A stretch of 33,926 nucleotides of DNA from a virus, in the IMG/VR virus record IMGVR_UViG_3300020281_000077, positions 1-33,926 of that record; one strand, written 5' to 3'. Below, one piece after another: positions 29,747 through 33,729 of the stretch. A program made the translations under genes and the position numbers. Position 1 is the stretch's first letter. The number at the start of each line of letters is the position of its first letter. A model generated the notes under the pieces. That model searched no databases and was not told the DNA's origin. It saw only the letters and a program-made list of their open reading frames with translations.

Positions 29747-30142
29747 TTACCTTGTTGGCTCTAATATGAATGAAAACTGTTGTGCAGGAAAGTCTTGACC
29801 TACGATATCGAAGAACACTTTAACGTCAAAACTGTTTCTATCAGGTCTTGGATCAACCTCAACCCTTAAATTTTCGACTCTATCGTCGTAAAAGTTGACA
29901 GTATTGTTAATTTGATCTTCAATAATACGTGCAGTACCGATATCGACGAATTCAAATAGACTTCTACGAATATCAGTTCCCAACGTAGGGTTAAAAAACC
30001 TTTCCGTTGGGATGGTTTCGACTAAATTACGAATAGAACGAATGATTGCACGCTCATTAGTAAGCACAGGGAGGTCTTTCGTCACAGGGTGTGGGTCAAA
30101 AGATAGACTAATGTCCTTAAATGATCGAGAGATCCTCGGCAT
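29747..30142 (-). CDS. 25: Baseplate wedge subunit gp25
   Basis: A 131-residue protein matching T4 gp25 in length (132) and family (GPW/gp25, lysozyme-like fold without lysozyme activity). It forms the inner baseplate core with gp6 and gp53 and nucleates the sheath. Characteristic segments: DISLSFDPHPVTKDLPVLTN, AIIRSIRNLVETIPTERFFN, PTLGTDIRRSLFEFVD, and the C-terminal VEVDPRPDRNSFDVKVFFDI. The ATG lies 28 bases after a TATAAATA late promoter and there is no strong Shine-Dalgarno. First gene of the gp25-gp6-gp7 run. gp53 is not seen in this window. Confidence 0.96.
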   Translation of the reverse strand: MPRISRSFKDISLSFDPHPVTKDLPVLTNERAIIRSIRNLVETIPTERFFNPTLGTDIRRSLFEFVDIGTARIIEDQINNTVNFYDDRVENLRVEVDPRPDRNSFDVKVFFDIVGQDFPAQQFSFILEPTR

Positions 30143-30170
30143 TCGTGAGCAGATACTAATTTTCTAGATT

Positions 30171-30178
30171 TATTTATA
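30171..30178 (-). promoter_or_regulatory. T4-type late promoter TATAAATA upstream of gp25
   Basis: Exact TATAAATA on the minus strand in the gap between the 63-residue gene (ends 30188) and gp25 (starts 30142). It would drive the baseplate wedge operon gp25-gp6-gp7. Confidence 0.75.
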
Positions 30179-30187
30179 CCCTATAGT

Positions 30188-30379
30188 TCAATTTGGACAC
30201 CCATAATCTTCGTGATCACGAATTTGTGAATGTATTCTATTTTGGTGAGTGAAATTGTGACTCACATCTTCATCATTTGCCTGTTTAGCAGGTTTTGTCC
30301 AGTAGTCTGTGATCAAACTAGTGGTTCCCCACATCTTGTACATGTACTCAGTATCTCTATCGACGTGATACTTTGCCAT
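30188..30379 (-). CDS. Small hydrophilic protein (63 aa)
   Basis: A 63-residue protein that begins MAKYHVDRDTEYMYKMWGTT and ends DHEDYGCPN. It is rich in His, Asp and Tyr, has no membrane segment, and contains several His (7 of 63), so metal binding is possible but unproven. A strong Shine-Dalgarno (AGGAG, 5 bases before ATG) supports the start, and part of it lies next to a small hairpin (30387-30404). It lies between the 225-residue gene and the gp25 promoter. I do not recognise its function. Confidence 0.78.
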   Translation of the reverse strand: MAKYHVDRDTEYMYKMWGTTSLITDYWTKPAKQANDEDVSHNFTHQNRIHSQIRDHEDYGCPN

Positions 30380-30386
30380 TTTGCTC

Positions 30387-30404
30387 CTGTTTTTAGTAAA
30401 ACAG
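30387..30404. promoter_or_regulatory. Hairpin adjoining the ribosome binding site of the 63-residue gene
   Basis: A perfect 7-bp inverted repeat (CTGTTTT / AAAACAG) with a 4-base loop. On the minus strand its 3' arm runs into the AGGAG of the 63-residue gene (the last A-C-A-G shares bases with the Shine-Dalgarno region). It could modulate ribosome access; it has no following T tract in the minus direction, so it is not a convincing terminator. Confidence 0.4.
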
Positions 30405-30434
30405 AACTTTTTGAGGGGTTGCTATCCCTATTTC

Positions 30435-31112
30435 CTATTTATTTTCACCCTCTTCGGGTGTATTTTCACGTTCTTTGGCAGTTTTCCAGAAGTATTCATC
30501 TTCACGACCCATTCCAAGTCGATCATTTCCATTTTCAACCTGATAATACTGTGTTGAAACTTTAAAATCAGGCATCTTAGGATCAACAGGTGTCAAACTA
30601 TTATCAAAGATACGTAATCTATTGTTTGGATACAGTGCATACTGTCCATTTTCAAGTTCAATTAGGTTATGAGACTTATGTTCAGCAGGGTTTTCACTTG
30701 TTGCCCAATCAACATAGTCTGGATCGTGATGATAATTGTCAATTGTACAGACGTAAGTACCTTTTACGATACCGTGATCTCTAGTATAACATTCAAAGTC
30801 CATTGAACCAATAAACTTCTTATCTACTGATACCACACCATAGTCCATACAATTCCAGAATTGTAGGTTAGGTAGACTCATATCAGGTGAAGGAGGTTCT
30901 GGATCTGATACAAAAGCACTGATAGGCAATTTATCATACATTGCCGCATACTCTGGTAAGTAGGTCTCAAAATAAAAAGCACGTCCAGGAATCGATTTAA
31001 CCGAAACCCAAACGCCCTTTACATATTCACCGTGACCACTTTGATGATCTGTTAGATATTCTTTACGAACCCATACTTCCATTGAAGGGAGGTTTGCTAT
31101 CAAACACGCCAT
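30435..31112 (-). CDS. Conserved cyanophage protein of unknown function (225 aa)
   Basis: A 225-residue soluble protein with no recognised catalytic motif. It is rich in aromatic residues and contains AFYFETYLPEYAAMYDKLPI, then a Pro-rich acidic linker (SDPEPPSPDM), NLQFWNCMDYGVVSVDKKFI, and a C-terminal half with KSHNLIELENGQYALYPNNR, LRIFDNSLTPVDPKMPDFKV. The repeated short beta strands and acidic C-terminus (EENTPEEGENK type) suggest a small beta protein. I recall similar proteins in marine T4-like cyanophages near the gp25 region, annotated only as hypothetical. No clear Shine-Dalgarno precedes the ATG; it follows the 49-residue gene by 28 bases and is probably cotranscribed. Confidence 0.8.
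   Translation of the reverse strand: MACLIANLPSMEVWVRKEYLTDHQSGHGEYVKGVWVSVKSIPGRAFYFETYLPEYAAMYDKLPISAFVSDPEPPSPDMSLPNLQFWNCMDYGVVSVDKKFIGSMDFECYTRDHGIVKGTYVCTIDNYHHDPDYVDWATSENPAEHKSHNLIELENGQYALYPNNRLRIFDNSLTPVDPKMPDFKVSTQYYQVENGNDRLGMGREDEYFWKTAKERENTPEEGENK
30436..30443 (-). promoter_or_regulatory. Possible late promoter AATAAATA for the 63-residue gene
   Basis: AATAAATA on the minus strand overlapping the stop of the 225-residue gene, 56 bases before the ATG of the 63-residue gene. It fits the looser NATAAATA form reported for cyanophage late promoters but not the strict T4 consensus, and it overlaps coding sequence. Confidence 0.4.
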
Positions 31113-31140
31113 AGTGACTTTACATTACTACAAGTATGTA

Positions 31141-31290
31141 TTATCGCCCTTGACCACGATATGCTTTCTTTTTATTGTTGCGAGAAGAAGCGGCGTATTT
31201 GGTATTGTTCCCTGAACCTTGACGAGTCTTCTTCGGTTTTCCGGGCATAAAACTTACACCCGACACACCAATCTTTGAACGCACTGCCAT
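31141..31290 (-). CDS. Small very basic conserved cyanophage protein (49 aa)
   Basis: Begins MAVRSKIGVSGVSFMPGKPK and ends with a Lys/Arg/Asn-rich tail (SSRNNKKKAYRGQGR). About a third of the residues are Lys or Arg and almost none are acidic, so nucleic-acid binding is plausible. A Shine-Dalgarno (AGGAG, 7 bases before ATG) lies at the end of the upstream gene; the ATG follows that gene's stop by 3 bases. I recall nearly identical short proteins in many marine T4-like cyanophages, never with a function. It resembles a basic ribosomal- or histone-like tail; interaction with DNA, RNA or host ribosomes is inference. Confidence 0.88.
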   Translation of the reverse strand: MAVRSKIGVSGVSFMPGKPKKTRQGSGNNTKYAASSRNNKKKAYRGQGR

Positions 31291-31293
31291 AAT

Positions 31294-31455
31294 TTAACTC
31301 CTGAAAATTTTTGTTTCTAGATCTTGTGGACGTGGAGAACCTTTCTGATAATACTCGATCGAAAGGTCCTCCATAATATCAAAGTATTCCTCCTCAGTCA
31401 ACCCCTTATAAAGAACATTGCCTTTGAGGAGAATTGTATACTTCTCTTCAATCAT
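31294..31455 (-). CDS. Small acidic conserved cyanophage protein (53 aa)
   Basis: Begins MIEEKYTILLKGNVLYKGLT and continues EEEYFDIMEDLSIEYYQKGS, ending PRPQDLETKIFRS. The pattern looks like a compact beta-hairpin followed by a helix. I recall close relatives in many marine T4-like cyanophages, usually beside the 49-residue basic protein, with no function known. The ATG is one base after the stop of the glycosyltransferase-like gene (TGATATG), so it is coupled to it, and its own last codons carry the Shine-Dalgarno of the 49-residue gene. The acidic-basic pair could act together, but nothing in the sequence proves this. Confidence 0.88.
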   Translation of the reverse strand: MIEEKYTILLKGNVLYKGLTEEEYFDIMEDLSIEYYQKGSPRPQDLETKIFRS

Positions 31456-31456
31456 A

Positions 31457-32215
31457 TCAGATAACGCGAGTCTTTTCGTGACCGACTCTTACGCGAGGAT
31501 CACACCAAATCTCAAATCCTGCTTCCTTTGCATCAAGACAGAATGATACATCTTCTCCACACATATCTTGTACCTCACCAGATTCAAAGACTTGCATCTT
31601 AGGTGCAAACCAAGGGTAAGGCATACCTTCGTGCTCAAAGACTCCATTCTTAATCAGCAACCATCCGAATCCTGCATAGTCAACAGTGAATGGTTTACGA
31701 CGCTTACTGATGCTTTCACCATTCTCATGGTTCATTACACCACCATTGTTACGGAAGTCATCTTCTTCCATCCAGTGTGCAACTGATGTAGTGTTACCAT
31801 CCTCAGTCATATACCAACCAGATGCAATATCCTTATCCATCAGAACCAATTGATAGAACTTGTCAGTGTTAAACACAATGTCACTATCAATCCAAAGTTG
31901 GTAGTCATACTTCAACTTACCATCCCAAGGTTTCTGATCAGGTCCACGCAGTACGTTTGCTCCAAGACACTTACAACGTGCAAAGTTCACCATTGAACTG
32001 TAATCTTGTGAGATCTGAATACTAGCACCAGACTGTACAAGATCAAAACAAAGTTGTACAAAGTTCTTCAAGAACGTGTAAGATACATTACGTCCTGGCA
32101 AACAAAACACTACGGTCTTGCCTTTTACCATCTCTCTTGCTTTCGCATAGTCCCACTCTGGTTCTTTCTTTTCTGCGGTGGGCGCTTTTGCTTTTACTGT
32201 AAATCCTTTTGCCAT
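31457..32215 (-). CDS. Glycosyltransferase-like protein, GT-A type fold
   Basis: A 252-residue soluble protein. After a Lys/Ala-rich tail (about 25 residues) comes a nucleotide-sugar-binding-like start (KTVVFCLPGRNVSYTFLKNF) and SMVNFARCKCLGANVLRG. A DxD motif (DSD, 110-112, in LWIDSDIVF) is the expected metal/nucleotide-sugar site of GT-A enzymes. Further conserved points are AGFGWLLIK (181-189), PWFAP (201-205), GEDVSFCLDAKEAGFEIW (220-237) and VGHEK (244-248); the ED and the late His match the usual acceptor and metal ligands. Donor and acceptor are unknown; virion, host surface or DNA-base glycosylation are all possible. It has its own sigma70-like promoter (32254-32282) and no clear Shine-Dalgarno. 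Confidence 0.78.
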   Translation of the reverse strand: MAKGFTVKAKAPTAEKKEPEWDYAKAREMVKGKTVVFCLPGRNVSYTFLKNFVQLCFDLVQSGASIQISQDYSSMVNFARCKCLGANVLRGPDQKPWDGKLKYDYQLWIDSDIVFNTDKFYQLVLMDKDIASGWYMTEDGNTTSVAHWMEEDDFRNNGGVMNHENGESISKRRKPFTVDYAGFGWLLIKNGVFEHEGMPYPWFAPKMQVFESGEVQDMCGEDVSFCLDAKEAGFEIWCDPRVRVGHEKTRVI

Positions 32216-32235
32216 AATTAGGTCAAGTTTGAATG

Positions 32236-32247
32236 TGAATCGATTCA
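32236..32247. promoter_or_regulatory. 12-bp perfect palindrome at the predicted start of transcription
   Basis: TGAATCGATTCA lies 6 bases downstream of the -10 hexamer of the promoter for the glycosyltransferase-like gene, so its first base is at about +1. Its location is that of an operator. The adjacent upstream gene encodes an AbrB-like protein, a possible regulator; the link is inference. Confidence 0.45.
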
Positions 32248-32253
32248 GTAGTA

Positions 32254-32282
32254 ATTATACTATGATAATCAATGGATGTCTA
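32254..32282 (-). promoter_or_regulatory. Sigma70-type promoter for the glycosyltransferase-like operon
   Basis: Minus strand TAGACA (32282-32277, 5 of 6 to consensus), 17-base spacer, TATAAT (32259-32254, 6 of 6). It sits just after the stop of the 62-residue gene and gives a leader of about 32 bases before the ATG at 32215. This is an early-type promoter readable by host RNA polymerase. Confidence 0.7.
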
Positions 32283-32284
32283 CC

Positions 32285-32473
32285 TTAGAGTTCGGTTACT
32301 ACGATAGCATCTCCATCGACTTCCATATTAATCTCTGTGCCCTCAAACCATCCAAACTCTGAAACGATCCACTCAGGTACCTTTATTACATACTCACCAG
32401 TTACAGGATCAACCTCTACGGTGCTAAAATTTTCTCCGGGATTTTTTTGCATACAAGGTATACCTATTTCCAT
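32285..32473 (-). CDS. Small AbrB/SpoVT-like protein (62 aa)
   Basis: A 62-residue protein whose last 45 residues (TVEVDPVTGEYVIKVPEWIV, then SEFGWFEGTEINMEVDGDAI and VVTEL) fit the swapped-hairpin AbrB/MazE pattern: a strand ending in I-x-V/I-P, a short helix, G-T/D-x-I/L, then a strand of D-G-D-A-I-x-V/L. Such proteins dimerise and bind DNA, as transition regulators or antitoxins; no toxin gene is beside it. The DNA-binding N-terminal part is atypical and acidic rather than basic, so DNA binding is uncertain. There is no strong Shine-Dalgarno; ATG at 32452 is an alternative start. It lies 15 bases after a terminator-like hairpin, which may attenuate its expression. Confidence 0.68.
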   Translation of the reverse strand: MEIGIPCMQKNPGENFSTVEVDPVTGEYVIKVPEWIVSEFGWFEGTEINMEVDGDAIVVTEL

Positions 32474-32488
32474 TTTTGTTTTATATAG

Positions 32489-32544
32489 AAAAACCCTGAG
32501 TTCTATAAAGAGCTCGCAAAAGCAAGACTTTATAGATTACAGGG
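32489..32544 (-). terminator. Long hairpin with T tract (terminator or attenuator)
   Basis: Arms 32528-32544 and 32494-32510 match at 14 of 17 positions (CCCTG...CTATAAAG against CTTTATAG...CAGGG). The 17-base loop holds an inner 5-bp stem (CTTGC / GCGAG with one G-T pair) around TTTT. On the minus strand the stem ends CAGGG and is followed by TTTTTC (32493-32488), as in a Rho-independent terminator. It lies between the TTGACA/TATAGT promoter and the 62-residue gene. Confidence 0.6.
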
Positions 32545-32606
32545 ACCCATGGGTTTTATATACGGGGCGGCGGGGGCAACGGGACGCCGCGCCCACTGCT
32601 GCTCCC
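32489..32606 (-). ncRNA. Candidate small RNA or structured leader, about 118 nt
   Basis: A strong promoter (32613-32641) and a terminator-like hairpin (32489-32544) bracket about 118 bases without a credible ORF. The predicted RNA starts GC-rich, with GGGC-GGCG pairing to CGCC-GCCC around 32561-32595, then ACCCATGGGT, then the long hairpin. It could be a free phage small RNA, or an attenuated leader of the 62-residue AbrB-like gene. It does not have tRNA geometry. This is an inference from promoter and terminator positions only; no family is recognised. Confidence 0.45.
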
Positions 32607-32612
32607 CCACTA

Positions 32613-32641
32613 ACTATAAGGCACTGGCGTCACTGTGTCAA
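32613..32641 (-). promoter_or_regulatory. Sigma70-type promoter TTGACA-17-TATAGT inside an inverted repeat
   Basis: Minus strand TTGACA (32641-32636, 6 of 6), 17-base spacer, TATAGT (32618-32613, 5 of 6). The -35 and spacer lie within an inverted repeat GCACTGG (32621-32627) / CCAGTGC (32642-32648), which would suit a regulator-binding site. It starts 16 bases after the stop of the 58-residue gene. Confidence 0.65.
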
Positions 32642-32657
32642 CCAGTGCTGTGCCACT

Positions 32658-32834
32658 TTACCAACCGTCCCGAAGGCGGCGGTAGGTTGCGAAACGCTGA
32701 CGGCGCATCTCAGTCTCATACCGTCTGCGCTCATAGTCCTCAGCGGTGAAGTGATCGTCGAAGTCCCCATCATAGTCCATAGGTTGACCAGCACGACCAG
32801 TGAGGTCTGCGAAGGTGTGGCGAGTGTTGTCCAT
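32658..32834 (-). CDS. Small charged protein in GC-rich island (58 aa)
   Basis: Begins MDNTRHTFADLTGRAGQPMD, followed by an acidic stretch (YDGDFDDHFTAEDYE) and a strongly basic helix (RRRYETEMRRQRFATYRRLR), ending DGW. The split charge suggests a protein that binds nucleic acid or an acidic partner. It uses GC-ending codons, unlike the structural genes. There is no Shine-Dalgarno, but an extended -10 promoter (TGCTATACT) lies 21 bases upstream. I do not recognise it. Confidence 0.7.
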   Translation of the reverse strand: MDNTRHTFADLTGRAGQPMDYDGDFDDHFTAEDYERRRYETEMRRQRFATYRRLRDGW

Positions 32835-32854
32835 GGTTGGTTGCTGTTGTGATT

Positions 32855-32863
32855 AGTATAGCA
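32855..32863 (-). promoter_or_regulatory. Extended -10 promoter for the 58-residue gene
   Basis: Minus strand TGC-TATACT: an extended -10 (TGn) and 5 of 6 to TATAAT. No good -35 at 16-18 bases. An imperfect inverted repeat, GGATTCA...TGATCC, lies just upstream (32865-32879) and could be an operator. Confidence 0.5.
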
Positions 32864-32868
32864 CGGAT

Positions 32869-33186
32869 TCAGTTGATCCGCATACCTGAGAAGAAGGGAA
32901 CCTCAGTGCCGTCTGACATACGGTAGAACCATGCCCAGTCCCGTTGGAAGACACCCTCACCAGGCAGTCCGTTAGCGTCCAGGATGGCGTTCAGGCGACT
33001 CTTAGTGGTGTTGGACTGCCAACCACCGTCCCACAGTTGAATCCAACCCTCACCGATGCGAGCGATCAGGTTGCCGTGCAGGCGAACCTCAGCGTGCTCG
33101 TCAGTGTGGGAGACTGTGGTGTTACCTGATGCCCAGTTCTTGTAAGAAGCGATGGCGGCGTTCATCTGGGTTTCGATCTTACGCAT
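32869..33186 (-). CDS. Conserved phage protein in GC-rich island (105 aa)
   Basis: The chosen start gives MRKIETQMNAAIASYKNWAS; an upstream ATG (33243) would add 19 residues reaching through the preceding hairpin, which is less likely. The protein has alternating beta strands with NTTVSHTDEHAEVRLHGNLI, EGWIQLWDGGWQSNTTKSRL, NAILDANGLPGEGVFQRDWA and a final DGTEVPFFSGMRIN. The pattern KNW-x-x-G/A-N-T, then W-Q-S-N-T-T-K-S-R-L-N-A-I-L is one I recall from small proteins of marine cyanophages of several types, including podoviruses, with no function. Codon use is GC-rich (about 62% G+C in the 60 bases at 33061-33120), unlike the flanking genes. Confidence 0.8.
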   Translation of the reverse strand: MRKIETQMNAAIASYKNWASGNTTVSHTDEHAEVRLHGNLIARIGEGWIQLWDGGWQSNTTKSRLNAILDANGLPGEGVFQRDWAWFYRMSDGTEVPFFSGMRIN

Positions 33187-33223
33187 TGGTGGGTGCCTTT
33201 GTTTGACTCTTATAAGATACAGG

Positions 33224-33249
33224 AAAGGGGCGGTCTGTGCCACCCCCTT
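33224..33249 (-). terminator. GC-rich hairpin after the 51-residue gene (weak terminator)
   Basis: Ten-base arms (33240-33249 and 33224-33233) around a 6-base loop pair with two G-T wobbles: AAGGGGGTGG / CCGCCCCTTT on the minus strand. The T run is inside the arm and is followed by CC, so termination would be weak. It lies 28 bases after the stop of the 51-residue gene and before the 105-residue gene. Confidence 0.4.
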
Positions 33250-33277
33250 ATGCCACTAATCAAACTGTCCACTGTTC

Positions 33278-33433
33278 TCACCAGACTGGTTCAATATCCT
33301 TTATCTGAACGTCCACATCCTCATCCCCTTCTAATTGTAACAAATCCTTCCAATCTACTTCCTGTAGATATAAGTCATCATAACAATCTACGTCTAAAGT
33401 AACACGAACTTTACGCTTAGTAGGGATATACAT
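33278..33433 (-). CDS. Small acidic protein, conserved in cyanophages (51 aa)
   Basis: Begins MYIPTKRKVRVTLDVDCYDD and continues LYLQEVDWKDLLQLEGDEDV then DVQIKDIEPVW. A basic beta strand (RKVRVTLDVD) precedes an acidic body, and the pattern RKV-x-V-T-L-D-V-D-C-Y/F-D-D resembles short cyanophage proteins I recall, with no function. No Shine-Dalgarno is visible (CTCCC precedes the ATG), so translation may depend on coupling to, or readthrough from, the upstream 57-residue gene, which ends 33 bases earlier. Start choice is the only ATG in frame near the open region. Confidence 0.75.
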   Translation of the reverse strand: MYIPTKRKVRVTLDVDCYDDLYLQEVDWKDLLQLEGDEDVDVQIKDIEPVW

Positions 33434-33466
33434 GGGAGTTAATTGTGCGTGTGTTGTTGTATTCTA

Positions 33467-33640
33467 TCACGCATAATGTTTATAAGCAAGTGCATCATAG
33501 TCCTGCACATTGCGCTCATACTCATCATCAAAATCTTCATCTAATTGTTGAGAGTATGATTGAACCCAAGCATCATAAATCTCATCGAGGTCGGCACAAT
33601 CGTTTGTGTATGAGTAATCGAAGTCGAAGTCGTCGTACAT
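33467..33640 (-). CDS. Very acidic Asp/Tyr-rich small protein (57 aa)
   Basis: Begins MYDDFDFDYSYTNDCADLDE and ends DYDALAYKHYA. Asp and Glu make up about a third of the residues and Tyr about a sixth, with almost no basic residues. Such acidic phage early proteins can act as DNA mimics or host-enzyme inhibitors; that is inference. The gene has a Shine-Dalgarno (GAGG, 4 bases before ATG) inside an imperfect hairpin (AATCTC / GAGGATT), and a consensus sigma70 promoter about 24 bases upstream. It is the first gene of the early-type cluster visible here. Confidence 0.75.
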   Translation of the reverse strand: MYDDFDFDYSYTNDCADLDEIYDAWVQSYSQQLDEDFDDEYERNVQDYDALAYKHYA

Positions 33641-33663
33641 AATCCTCTAAGAGATTCTTGGTT

Positions 33664-33692
33664 ATTATACAGATAATGGGGCACAATGTCAA
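33664..33692 (-). promoter_or_regulatory. Full-consensus sigma70 promoter TTGACA-17-TATAAT
   Basis: Minus strand TTGACA (33692-33687) and TATAAT (33669-33664) with exactly 17 bases between, a 12 of 12 match. It gives a leader of about 17 bases to the 57-residue gene. This is the strongest promoter match in the window and should be read by unmodified host RNA polymerase, as early T4 genes are. Confidence 0.85.
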
Positions 33693-33721
33693 TAAGACTT
33701 AGCGCCGCAATTCATAGTGTT

Positions 33722-33729
33722 TATTTATA
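33722..33729 (-). promoter_or_regulatory. T4-type late promoter TATAAATA upstream of the consensus early promoter
   Basis: Exact TATAAATA on the minus strand, 29 bases before the -35 of the sigma70 promoter. Both would serve the 57-residue gene, so this gene may be expressed early and late. Confidence 0.55.

Noticed and set aside
30447-30461. CACCC/GGGTG hairpin at the end of the 225-residue gene as a terminator
   Set aside because: On the minus strand it is followed by AAAATAAATA, not a T tract, and it is inside the last codons.
32530-32550. Six-residue ORF (MGPCNL) within the candidate RNA
   Set aside because: No Shine-Dalgarno and it lies in the predicted hairpin arms; far too short to support as a gene, though a leader peptide cannot be excluded.
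32490-32606. tRNA gene
   Set aside because: The arm lengths, the 17-base loop and the lack of a T-arm consensus (GGTTCNA) and acceptor pairing do not fit a tRNA.
32337-32852. Plus-strand 171-codon ORF across the AbrB-like gene and the GC-rich island
   Set aside because: Antisense to two minus-strand genes and the candidate RNA; composition reflects GC-rich antisense, and no Shine-Dalgarno or promoter fits its start.
33187-33243. Longer start of the 105-residue protein at 33243
   Set aside because: The added 19 residues run through the GC-rich hairpin and a TATAAG element and do not resemble the family pattern; the MRKIETQM start is typical.
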